A DNA stretch of 64,000 nt from Amycolatopsis regifaucium (GTDB taxonomy: Bacteria > Actinomycetota > Actinomycetes > Mycobacteriales > Pseudonocardiaceae): assembly GCF_001613935.1 (NCBI RefSeq), contig NZ_LQCI01000003.1, positions 248,001 through 312,000 of the forward strand. Reading direction: 5' to 3'. A model generated the notes under the pieces. It was given only the letters and a program-made list of their open reading frames with translations, was not told the DNA's origin and searched no databases. Below are positions 57,578 through 64,000 of this stretch, in pieces (within the stretch, counting starts at the first letter, position 1; each line of letters opens with the position of its first letter). The position numbers and the translations under genes are program-made.

Positions 57578-59470
57578 CTACCGAGTCATTTCTTCCAGGA
57601 ACTCTTGAGTTTCGGGATCTTCCGAGAAGATGGCCGTACCGCGCATCCCGCGAGTGAGCAGAACCTTGTAGGTGTTCTTGATCAACGCGCCGAAATGCAG
57701 TTCGTCCGCCTTCTTGACCTCGGAGTCCCTGGAGTTCTCGCGCACCGGACACCACATGCCGTCACGGCGGACAAGGTCCTTGCCGAAGATCACGCCCGAC
57801 CAGTCGTACTCGAAGCCCTGAGCGGTGTAGATGCACCCCACCTGCCCGAAACCACGTTCGTCCGTCGCCCAGTAGCTGGAACCGGGAACGTCAGGCACCG
57901 TCTTGTCGCCTTTGGCGTTCCACGGCCGTTTCCAGGCTCCGATCCGGACGTCGTCCACCAGGCGAAGACCATCGGAGGTCTCGACCGGATTGCTCCACGG
58001 CCAGCAGAAACCGGCCGCGAGCCGCCCGACCCCACCATGTCGCGCCTGCTGGTGCAGTACCCAGGATTCCAGCGCTTCGGGTGATGCGGCGGTGGTCAAG
58101 GTGATGCCTTCGTCGAGTGGCCCGGCCAGTTTGCTCCAAGGAATCGGCGGTTCGGCGGAACCGAGGCCGAGCAGTCTGGCGACCCAGGTGTCGTAGGAGA
58201 CCGAGCCGCCGCACCGCAGCTGGTCGTGTAGCCGGACGACCTCCACTTCGCACCCGAGCGCGCGGGCAGCGGTGGAGATCTCCTTGAGAGAACCCATTTC
58301 CCCTGGGCGCACGACCTGGTGTTCGTCGAGAAGGAAAACGGGGACCGTTGCCACGTTGACGAGTTCGTTGACCTGGCGGTCGGCGCGTTCGCGGCGCTCC
58401 TTCTTCGTGAACCTGTCGACGCCCTTTTCCCGGATACGGTGCGCTTCATCGCAGATGAGGACGTCCAGCTCGCGAGGCTCGCTGCCTACGTAGGCGTTGA
58501 AGTACTTGAAAAGGCTCTGGACTCGAGTGTTGCCACGGCCCGCGTACTTGCGCATGGTCATGGTGAACGACTTCGAACCGGTCGCGTGATGTACCGCGAG
58601 ACCTCGGCGAGCCAGTTCGCCGAGCAGGCTCAGCGCGATGACGCTTTTGCCCGAACCTGGGCCGCCTTCGACGATCACGACCGTGCGCGTCTGCGCCGCC
58701 CGGGACCGCTCGACGGCGTGCAACACCAGTTCGTACGCGACCTTCTGTTCGTCCAGCAGAACGAACTGCTCGCGATCCTTGATCTCGGCCGCGGCCAGCT
58801 CCAGCAACGGCTTGGTGGGACGGTGAGAGAAGCCGCTGAACTCGTCGCCGACCGCTACGTTGGCCCGCCTGGTGACCGAGGAATCGAGTACGGCGTTGAG
58901 GTGCGCGCCCATCGCCGCTTTGTCGTCCATGGTGAACACACGGTCGTCGGGACTGGGGTTGTGCTGCAGGAGGCCGGCCACGTCGGGTCGACGCGCGTTG
59001 TGCAGGTATGCCATGCCGTGCACCGCTTGGGGCCGATCCGCGAGCGCGGGGGTGTGGTCCACGAAGTACTGGCGGTATCCGTGGACCTGCTCGGCCGGAT
59101 GAAGGGGCCGTCCGTCAAGCCCGGGCACATTGATCACCTCGGACAGGTATGACTCGGCCTTGGACCACTGTTTCAGTTCGATGAAGACGAATGAACTCTG
59201 GCCGGAACGAGGATGGATACCGCAAAGCACGACGTCGATGCGCTGCTTGCTGTGCGGCAACTGATGCTCGAGAAGGACTTCGACGTCGCCGAGGCCAGCG
59301 TCCGCAAGATCCGCCAACAGGATGGGCAGGCTTTTCCGCCAGGAAGCCACCTCGCTGGTCCCGACCCTGCTCTCAAGTACGAAGCCGGCCTGCTCCTGCA
59401 AACGGCTGTGCAGGTGTCCCGCGCGAGCTTCGATCAAGAGATCGGCCGCGCCGCCGCGCACAAGAGCCAC
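57578..59470 (-). CDS. PD-(D/E)XK nuclease / DUF2075 helicase fusion, copy 1
   Basis: A 630-aa protein. Residues about 20-130 look like a PD-(D/E)XK nuclease: RIDVVLCG with D79 and FVFIELKQWS with E98 and K100. Residues about 235-630 are a DUF2075/SF1-like helicase: Walker A GGPGSGKS (269-276), Walker B LICDEAHR (338-345), PVFLLDEHQVVRPGE, and C-terminal YTAQGFEYDWSGVIFG and KNTYKVLLTRGMRG. Nuclease-helicase fusions of this kind can act as single-protein phage defence. GTG 59470 has GGGAGGG upstream. It is head-to-head with a paralogue. Confidence 0.85.
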   Translation of the reverse strand: MALVRGGAADLLIEARAGHLHSRLQEQAGFVLESRVGTSEVASWRKSLPILLADLADAGLGDVEVLLEHQLPHSKQRIDVVLCGIHPRSGQSSFVFIELKQWSKAESYLSEVINVPGLDGRPLHPAEQVHGYRQYFVDHTPALADRPQAVHGMAYLHNARRPDVAGLLQHNPSPDDRVFTMDDKAAMGAHLNAVLDSSVTRRANVAVGDEFSGFSHRPTKPLLELAAAEIKDREQFVLLDEQKVAYELVLHAVERSRAAQTRTVVIVEGGPGSGKSVIALSLLGELARRGLAVHHATGSKSFTMTMRKYAGRGNTRVQSLFKYFNAYVGSEPRELDVLICDEAHRIREKGVDRFTKKERRERADRQVNELVNVATVPVFLLDEHQVVRPGEMGSLKEISTAARALGCEVEVVRLHDQLRCGGSVSYDTWVARLLGLGSAEPPIPWSKLAGPLDEGITLTTAASPEALESWVLHQQARHGGVGRLAAGFCWPWSNPVETSDGLRLVDDVRIGAWKRPWNAKGDKTVPDVPGSSYWATDERGFGQVGCIYTAQGFEYDWSGVIFGKDLVRRDGMWCPVRENSRDSEVKKADELHFGALIKNTYKVLLTRGMRGTAIFSEDPETQEFLEEMTR

Positions 59471-59520
59471 TCGTCCCTCCCCTGGGCGTGCGGGTCGCTC
59501 GAATGCTTCCCCGGCTGTCG

Positions 59521-59538
59521 ATCATAACCCGCTAGAGT
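59521..59538. promoter_or_regulatory. Back-to-back -10 boxes of the nuclease-helicase pair
   Basis: TATGAT on the minus strand (59521-59526) and TAGAGT on the plus strand (59533-59538) lie six bases apart, in a 132-base gap measured between the two chosen starts. RNA polymerase could hardly use both at once, which would tie expression of the two genes together. Confidence 0.5.
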
Positions 59539-59602
59539 GATGCTTGCCTTCACGCAACAGTGTGGAGGGCCAAGTGACGGGAACAGCCCTGGGGAGGGTG
59601 GC

Positions 59603-61486
59603 TTGCCGGTCAGCAAGACTGCGGATGACCTGCGGAAAGAACTTCAGCACGAACGCATTCTCCTGGAATTGGCCCGACATACAGGAGTCACCTACAAGGC
59701 GTCGGAACAGCGTGGTGAAGTCGGTTCATGGCGCCGGAGTCTTCCGGTGCTCGCCGATCTGTTGTGCGGCGCCGGCCTGGGGCATGTCCAGGTCTTGCTC
59801 GAATACCGGCTTCCGTACAGTCCGAAACGTGTGGACGCCATCCTCTGCGGAGTCCACCCGGAAACCAAGAGGCCTTCCTACGTACTCGTCGAACTGAAGC
59901 AATGGAGTGACGCGAAGACGGTGGGCGCCGGCCTGGTAAGGGTTCGCGGCGGAAGGCGTCAGCCTTACCTGCATCCTGCTGAACAGATCAGGCGGTACTG
60001 CCGCCAGTTGCTCGACTTCATCCCCGCCTTCGCCCGAGTTCCCGGTCAGGTCAAGGGGATCGCGTTTCTGCACAACGCCGTACGGGGCAAAGACTGGACG
60101 CTGGACGATTTCGAGTTCGACGATTTCGGCCAGCTCTACACGTCAGACCTGCAAGGAGATCTACTGGCCGATCTGTGGTCGGTACTCGACACGGATCCTC
60201 GCACTGCCGACGCCGCGATGGCGGCGGCTCACGAGTTGATCTCCGCGCCGCCGGCACCGGCTCGGAACCTGCTCAAGACAGCCGCGGACGCCTTCTTCGC
60301 GAGGGACGACTTCGTTCTGCTCGATGAGCAGCAGGTCGCTTACAAGACGGTGCTCGACGCGGTCGCGGACGCGGAGTCCGGCGACGGGAACAAACGGAAG
60401 AAGGTCGTCGTCGTCAGTGGGGGCCCGGGATCCGGCAAGAGCGCTATCGCGGTGACGCTCCTGGCCGCCCTCGCGAGGCAGAAGCGAAAGGCACTGCACG
60501 CGACCGGTTCGAAAGCCTTCACCGAAACCTTGCGGGAGAAGGTGACCGGCGACGACGAGCGATACGGCGAGATCTTCAAATACTTCAACGAGTTCGGTTC
60601 CGCTCCGGCGAACGCACTGGACGTGCTGATCTGCGATGAGGCCCACCGTGTCCGAGGTATGCCGGCCCGGCTGCACGGGCGGGTACGGAGTCAGATCGAC
60701 GAATTGATCGAGGTGGCCAAGGTGCCGCTCTTCCTGCTGGACGAACACCAAGTGGTGCGTCCAGGGGAGATCGGGACCAAGGGTGACATTCTCGCCATCG
60801 CCGACATCAAGGGATGCGATGTGATCGAGATCAGCCTCGACGGCCAGTACCGGTGTGGTGGGTCGGCGAGCTTCGACGAATGGGTGGTCCGCCTGCTGGG
60901 CCTCGGGTCGGGGCCGCCGGTGGCCTGGTCGGAGCTGGTCGAGGGAAGCGAAGACGAATACGTGGTCGACTCGGTCGGATCGCCATATGAACTGGAGAAC
61001 TGGCTTCTCCGGCAGGCGAAGACCTTCTCAGGCACGGCGAGGATGGCAGCCGGCTTCTGCTGGGATTGGCGCGATCCGATCGAGGTCGACGGAGAGCTGC
61101 GGCTGGTCGACGACGTTCAGATCGATGGATGGCGCCGTCCGTGGAACACCAAGCGAGGATTCGAGGTTCCCGGAGTTCCGTCGGCTTCTTTGTGGGCCTC
61201 GGAGCCCGAGGGATTCGGGCAGGTGGGGTGCATCTACACCGCTCAGGGCTTCGAATACGACTGGGCCGGTGTCATTTTCGGGGACGATCTGGTCATCCGC
61301 GGCGGGAAATGGGCCGCCCGTCGAGAGTTTTCTTTCGATCGTTCCGTGAAGGACGCCGAAGCGCCGAAATTCGACCGATTGGTACGGAACACCTACAAGG
61401 TGCTCATGACGCGTGGCATGCAAGGGGTCTGCGTCTACTCGAAGGACGATGAGACGAACGATTTCCTGCGGAAGTTCGCGAGATAG
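59603..61486 (+). CDS. PD-(D/E)XK nuclease / DUF2075 helicase fusion, copy 2
   Basis: A 627-aa paralogue of the divergent gene, with the same order: nuclease-like KRVDAILCG and YVLVELKQWS, Walker A GGPGSGKSAIAV, Walker B LICDEAHRVRG, PLFLLDEHQVVRPGE, YTAQGFEYDWAGVIFG and RNTYKVLMTRGMQG. The middle linker (residues about 110-250) differs most. TTG 59603 is chosen because GGGGAGGG precedes it; ATG 59540 lies next to the -10 box. The first 60 bases from 59641 are only about 53% G+C, suggesting acquired DNA. Confidence 0.83.
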   Translation: MPVSKTADDLRKELQHERILLELARHTGVTYKASEQRGEVGSWRRSLPVLADLLCGAGLGHVQVLLEYRLPYSPKRVDAILCGVHPETKRPSYVLVELKQWSDAKTVGAGLVRVRGGRRQPYLHPAEQIRRYCRQLLDFIPAFARVPGQVKGIAFLHNAVRGKDWTLDDFEFDDFGQLYTSDLQGDLLADLWSVLDTDPRTADAAMAAAHELISAPPAPARNLLKTAADAFFARDDFVLLDEQQVAYKTVLDAVADAESGDGNKRKKVVVVSGGPGSGKSAIAVTLLAALARQKRKALHATGSKAFTETLREKVTGDDERYGEIFKYFNEFGSAPANALDVLICDEAHRVRGMPARLHGRVRSQIDELIEVAKVPLFLLDEHQVVRPGEIGTKGDILAIADIKGCDVIEISLDGQYRCGGSASFDEWVVRLLGLGSGPPVAWSELVEGSEDEYVVDSVGSPYELENWLLRQAKTFSGTARMAAGFCWDWRDPIEVDGELRLVDDVQIDGWRRPWNTKRGFEVPGVPSASLWASEPEGFGQVGCIYTAQGFEYDWAGVIFGDDLVIRGGKWAARREFSFDRSVKDAEAPKFDRLVRNTYKVLMTRGMQGVCVYSKDDETNDFLRKFAR

Positions 61487-61519
61487 CCGAGATGGCCGAG
61501 GCTGGGGCGGCCGACCGTG

Positions 61520-61783
61520 TCAGGCTGCCCGGAAGGGGGAGAATTCCAGGCTCTGTGGCTCGGTGAGGCTATCAGCGTCGCGGGCGACCAACTGGCGAAG
61601 GTCACCGTCGTGATGTCGGTGTACTCCCGCCGCATCAGGCCCGGCCTTGCAGCACGGGCCCGACGTGGTCGATGAACTCGGCGAAACTGGTGGAAGCACC
61701 ACATAGTGCAGATTGATGCCGTCCACCCCCACTCGCTGCCAGGCAGCGACGTCATCGGCGAGCTGTTCCGGGGTACCGGCGAA
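61520..61783 (-). pseudogene. Remnant of luciferase-like flavin monooxygenase
   Basis: On the minus strand the C-terminal part of an NtaA/SnaA-type monooxygenase can be pieced together across at least two frame changes: FAGTPEQLADDVAAWQRVGV with DGINLHYVVLP, then SFAEFIDHVGPVLQGR, then GLMRREYT, then DLRQLVARDADSLTEPQS. The N-terminal three quarters are missing. It lies directly behind the second nuclease-helicase gene, as expected if an insertion or deletion destroyed a resident gene. Confidence 0.7.
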
Positions 61784-61973
61784 CCTCGCACCGAATCAGA
61801 TGCGAGGCAGGGGCAGGCGAGGAGTGGGTCACGCCTCGCGGTCGCCCGGGTGAGAGGTTTCACGGTCGCCGAAGAAGTAGCCCCTCATGCTGTTCGCCTC
61901 CACGGTCTAAGCCGGATATGAGAGGACTTGGGGATACGAACAGCAGGGAATATGTCGTATGAAGTCGATGAAG

Positions 61974-62046
61974 TGCCCCCGGCAGGATTCGAACCTGCGA
62001 CACCCGCTTTAGGAGAGCGGTGCTCTATCCCCTGAGCTACGAGGGC
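61974..62046 (-). tRNA. tRNA-Arg(CCU)
   Basis: On the minus strand a full cloverleaf is seen: acceptor GCCCTCG / CGGGGGC, D-arm with AGCTCAGGGGATAGAGC, anticodon stem-loop CCGCT-CTCCTAA-AGCGG with anticodon CCT, and T-arm GGTTCGAATCC; the discriminator is A and CCA is not encoded. Length is 73 bases. Its 3' end points to the defence genes on the left, the orientation expected for a gene used as an integration site. Confidence 0.96.
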
Positions 62047-62401
62047 ATGTACTGCCACGCGCAGCTTACCGGGTGACTGCCCCCGGTCGAGCACGAGGGC
62101 TCAGTCACACCGGCAGGACAGAGCACCCGAACGGCGGTAGCGCTCAGGCGAGCGCCGAGCCCGGGCCCGTGAGCAGGCCGAACCCGGACACTGGCTGTCT
62201 AGTGACACTCGACCTGCGGATCCGCCAAGGAGCAGCGACACTCTCCAGCAGCGAATCAGGGACTGAATCGAGCCCTAGATCGACACAGATGACCCGCAGG
62301 GGTCACTCGTACGTGTCTGGTTTCGAAACCCTGAACAACAGTAGGTAATCTTCGTTAACGGGACGCGGTACCCACGCTCCCCCGGCTGCCGGAGGGCTTA
62401 G
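62047..62401. other. Gap between tRNA-Arg and response regulator
   Basis: About 355 bases without a supportable gene; the 91-codon plus-strand frame in it is Ser/Arg/Gly-rich and has no ribosome site. It should contain the tRNA promoter (minus strand) and that of the response regulator. No repeat of the tRNA 3' end was seen. Confidence 0.5.
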
Positions 62402-63055
62402 TTGATCAAGCTCATGTTCGCCGACGACGAGGAACTTGTCCGTTCGGGCCTGCGTGCCATGATGTCGGGCGCTGCCGACATCGAGATCGTGGGCGAGGCG
62501 AGCGACGGGAGATCAGCGGTCGAGGTCGCCCGGCGGTACCACCCTGACGTCGCACTGCTCGACATCAAGATGCGGTCGCCTGACGACGGTATCCGGGCGC
62601 TGAGGGCCATCCTCGCGTTGCCGGATCCGCCGACCGTGGCCATGTTGACCACGTTCGACATCGACGATTACGTCAGTCTCGCGCTCAGGCTCGGGGCCAA
62701 CGGCTTCCTGCTGAAAGACATCGACCCGGCGGCTCTCCTCCGGGCAGTGAGGGACCTCGCTAGGGGCGGCGCGGTGCTGGATCCGGGGGTCGCGGCGCGC
62801 ATGGTCCAGTCGCATCGGGACGAGCAGCGGGCCGCGCAGCCGGCGCGCAAGCTGCTCGCGTCGTTGTCCGATCGGGAGCGTGAGGTGGTCGGGCTGATCG
62901 GGCAGGGGCTGTCCAACGCGGAGATCGGTGGGCGGCTTCATCTGTCCGAGGCCACGGTCAAGGGTTACGTCTCGGCTGTCCTGTCCAAGATCGGCGCGGC
63001 GAACCGGGTGCAGGCCGCGCTGCTGGCCTATCGCGGTGGCCTGCTCGACCAGTAA
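62402..63055 (+). CDS. NarL/FixJ-type response regulator (no adjacent kinase)
   Basis: A 217-aa two-domain regulator. The receiver has FADDEELVRSGLRAMM with the acidic pair, the phospho-acceptor aspartate in HPDVALLDIKMRSP, the switch Thr in VAMLTTFDIDDY and lysine in GFLLKDIDPAAL; the LuxR-type DNA-binding domain is LSDREREVVGLIGQGLSNAE, then ATVKGYVSAVLSKIGAANRV. A TTG start follows GGAGGG by seven bases. Such genes normally follow a histidine kinase gene, but upstream lies only a tRNA gene, so its kinase is elsewhere or has been lost. Confidence 0.92.
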   Translation: MIKLMFADDEELVRSGLRAMMSGAADIEIVGEASDGRSAVEVARRYHPDVALLDIKMRSPDDGIRALRAILALPDPPTVAMLTTFDIDDYVSLALRLGANGFLLKDIDPAALLRAVRDLARGGAVLDPGVAARMVQSHRDEQRAAQPARKLLASLSDREREVVGLIGQGLSNAEIGGRLHLSEATVKGYVSAVLSKIGAANRVQAALLAYRGGLLDQ

Positions 63056-63669
63056 TGATCCTCACCGCGCTCGAGTTCCTCGGCTTGATCGCGTTCGCGG
63101 CTTCGGGTGCGCTCGCGGCGGTGCGGTCCAGGTTGGACGTGTTCGGAGTGGTCGTCGTGGGGCTCACGACGGCCCTCGGCGGCGGGATCATCCGTGACGT
63201 CCTGCTCGGGATCACGCCGCCGACCACCCTGCGGACGTGGCCGTACCTCGCGGTCTGTGGCGGGACGGCGCTGGTCGTGTTCGTCTTCCATCCGCAGATC
63301 GCGAAGCTGCGGCGTGGCGTGCTCCTCGCCGACGCGCTCGGGCTCGGGGTGTTCGCGACGGCGGGCACCACGATCGCGTTGAACGCGGGCGCCACTCCCT
63401 ACGCGGCGTGCCTGATCGGGATGACGACGGGTATCGGCGGTGGCGCGGTGCGTGATCTTCTGCTGCGGGAAATCCCGCTCGTGCTGCGGAAGGAGATCTA
63501 CGCGGTCGCGGCTCTGGCGGGGGCCGTGCTGGTCGTGATCGGTCACGCTCTGCGACTGCCCCCGGGACCGGTGACGGCCGTAGCAGCCGCGGCCGTCGTG
63601 GGGGTTCGCATGCTCGCTTTGTGGCGCAGATGGAACGCTCCCGTTGCAAAAGGGCCCGAGACCGGCTGA
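63055..63669 (+). CDS. TRIC-family (UPF0126) membrane channel
   Basis: A 204-aa protein with two similar triple-helix repeats, each with the conserved glycine motif: TTALGGGIIRDVLLGITPP in the first and MTTGIGGGAVRDLLLREIPL in the second. Bacterial homologues of trimeric intracellular cation channels have this architecture and conduct monovalent cations. Its ATG shares a base with the response regulator stop (TAATG), so it is translationally coupled to it. Confidence 0.9.
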   Translation: MILTALEFLGLIAFAASGALAAVRSRLDVFGVVVVGLTTALGGGIIRDVLLGITPPTTLRTWPYLAVCGGTALVVFVFHPQIAKLRRGVLLADALGLGVFATAGTTIALNAGATPYAACLIGMTTGIGGGAVRDLLLREIPLVLRKEIYAVAALAGAVLVVIGHALRLPPGPVTAVAAAAVVGVRMLALWRRWNAPVAKGPETG

Positions 63670-63715
63670 AACGTCTTGCGGACTGCCGGATTTCCTTTGT
63701 TTGTTCTGTGTGTGT

Positions 63716-63732
63716 TCTTAGGCGAGTCTCAG
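63716..63732 (+). promoter_or_regulatory. Possible MprA box
   Basis: TCTTAG (63716-63721) and TCTCAG (63727-63732) are near-identical direct repeats, 11 bases apart, upstream of the mprA-like gene. MprA-type regulators recognise loosely conserved direct repeats containing CTCAG and control their own gene. A weak -10 (TAAGAC, 63742-63747) lies seven bases before the ATG. Confidence 0.45.
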
Positions 63733-63754
63733 CACGCTGCGTAAGACTGTGGCC

Positions 63755-64000
63755 ATGCGCATCCTCGTAGTGGACGACGACAGGGCCGTCCGTGAATCAC
63801 TCAGGCGATCCCTTGAGTTCAACGGCTACCAGGTCGAACTGGCCGGGGACGGTGCGCAGGCCCTGGAAGCGATCATCGCCAACAGACCCGACGCGATGGT
63901 CCTCGACGTGATGATGCCGCGGCTCGACGGCCTGGAAGTCGCCCGGCGGTTGCGCAGCACCGGTGACGACCTGCCGATTCTCGTCCTCACCGCGCGGGAC
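63755..64000 (+). CDS. mprA: OmpR-type response regulator MprA (3' partial)
   Basis: The first 82 residues of an OmpR-family regulator cut by the window edge. The receiver [20 protein letters not shown], phospho-acceptor aspartate in [20 protein letters not shown] and [10 protein letters not shown] are nearly identical to mycobacterial MprA, which with the kinase MprB senses envelope stress and drives sigE/sigB. The kinase gene mprB is expected just beyond the window. Confidence 0.88.
   Translation, partial: MRILVVDDDRAVRESLRRSLEFNGYQVELAGDGAQALEAIIANRPDAMVLDVMMPRLDGLEVARRLRSTGDDLPILVLTARD

Noticed and set aside
61974..62046. Attachment-site duplication of the tRNA 3' end
   Set aside because: No second copy of the tRNA 3' segment was found by eye in the window, so no att pair or integrated element is called.
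62073..62348. A 91-codon frame between tRNA-Arg and the response regulator
   Set aside because: No ribosome site, low-complexity Ser/Arg/Gly composition and no recognisable pattern.

Overview
The window reads as a stretch of chromosome from a high-GC actinomycete, most likely a Pseudonocardiaceae member close to Amycolatopsis (inference). The support is very G/C-rich third codon positions, an actinobacterial integration host factor (mihF), an MprA-type response regulator, an F420-type nitroreductase-family protein, an ECF42 sigma factor with its DGPF partner, many GTG/TTG starts, and many promoters whose -10 box (TANNNT) sits 6 to 8 bases before the start codon, as in leaderless transcripts. 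There is no rRNA, no CRISPR array and no recognisable transposase. One tRNA, tRNA-Arg(CCU), lies at 61974-62046 on the minus strand.

Bases 1-16.7 kb hold mostly housekeeping and lipid genes: an orphan sugar-type solute-binding lipoprotein, an acyl-CoA ligase, a free-standing mIHF gene, isochorismate synthase facing a phosphopantetheinyl transferase, DctA, an acyl-CoA dehydrogenase, an enoyl-CoA hydratase/acyl-CoA ligase/TetR operon divergent from an amidohydrolase-GNAT-MntR block, and a zinc alcohol dehydrogenase. Bases 16.8-25.3 kb hold AlkB, a 5-oxoproline-use operon (MFS permease, DUF1445, PxpA, PxpB, PxpC) with a divergent GntR regulator, and a secreted GH16-CBM13 glucanase behind a ROK regulator. 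Bases 25.5-31.9 kb hold an aromatic acyl-CoA segment: an acyl-CoA dehydrogenase and a 783-aa FAD monooxygenase/Old-Yellow-Enzyme fusion, divergent from a RidA deaminase, then PaaX and a very short P450-like protein.

Bases 31.9-47.4 kb are a series of small regulatory modules, each with a regulator beside or divergent from its likely target: LysR/FAD oxidase, SoxR/ABM monooxygenase-NmrA, ECF42/DGPF, PadR-ABC exporter, TetR/SDR and TetR/DoxX.

Bases 47.5-62.0 kb look like a defence island. It holds a DUF222-HNH nuclease gene bracketed by short hairpin repeats, a Wadjet type II-like operon (jetA-jetB-jetC) in which no jetD can be found, msrA and a MOSC protein, a head-to-head pair of paralogous PD-(D/E)XK nuclease/DUF2075 helicase fusions in visibly A/T-richer DNA, a frameshifted remnant of a luciferase-like monooxygenase, and the tRNA-Arg gene. 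Beyond the tRNA lie a LuxR-type response regulator with no adjacent kinase, a TRIC-family membrane protein and the start of an mprA-like gene.

Two window-wide patterns stand out. Convergent gene pairs either overlap at their 3' ends or have a long palindrome between them, including a repeat family built on TTTCGTCCTCTAAATGCG. The 11-base palindrome TCCACNGTGGA occurs at least five times. Coordinates, overlaps and motifs were read by eye. Family assignments rest on recognised motifs, not on a database search.
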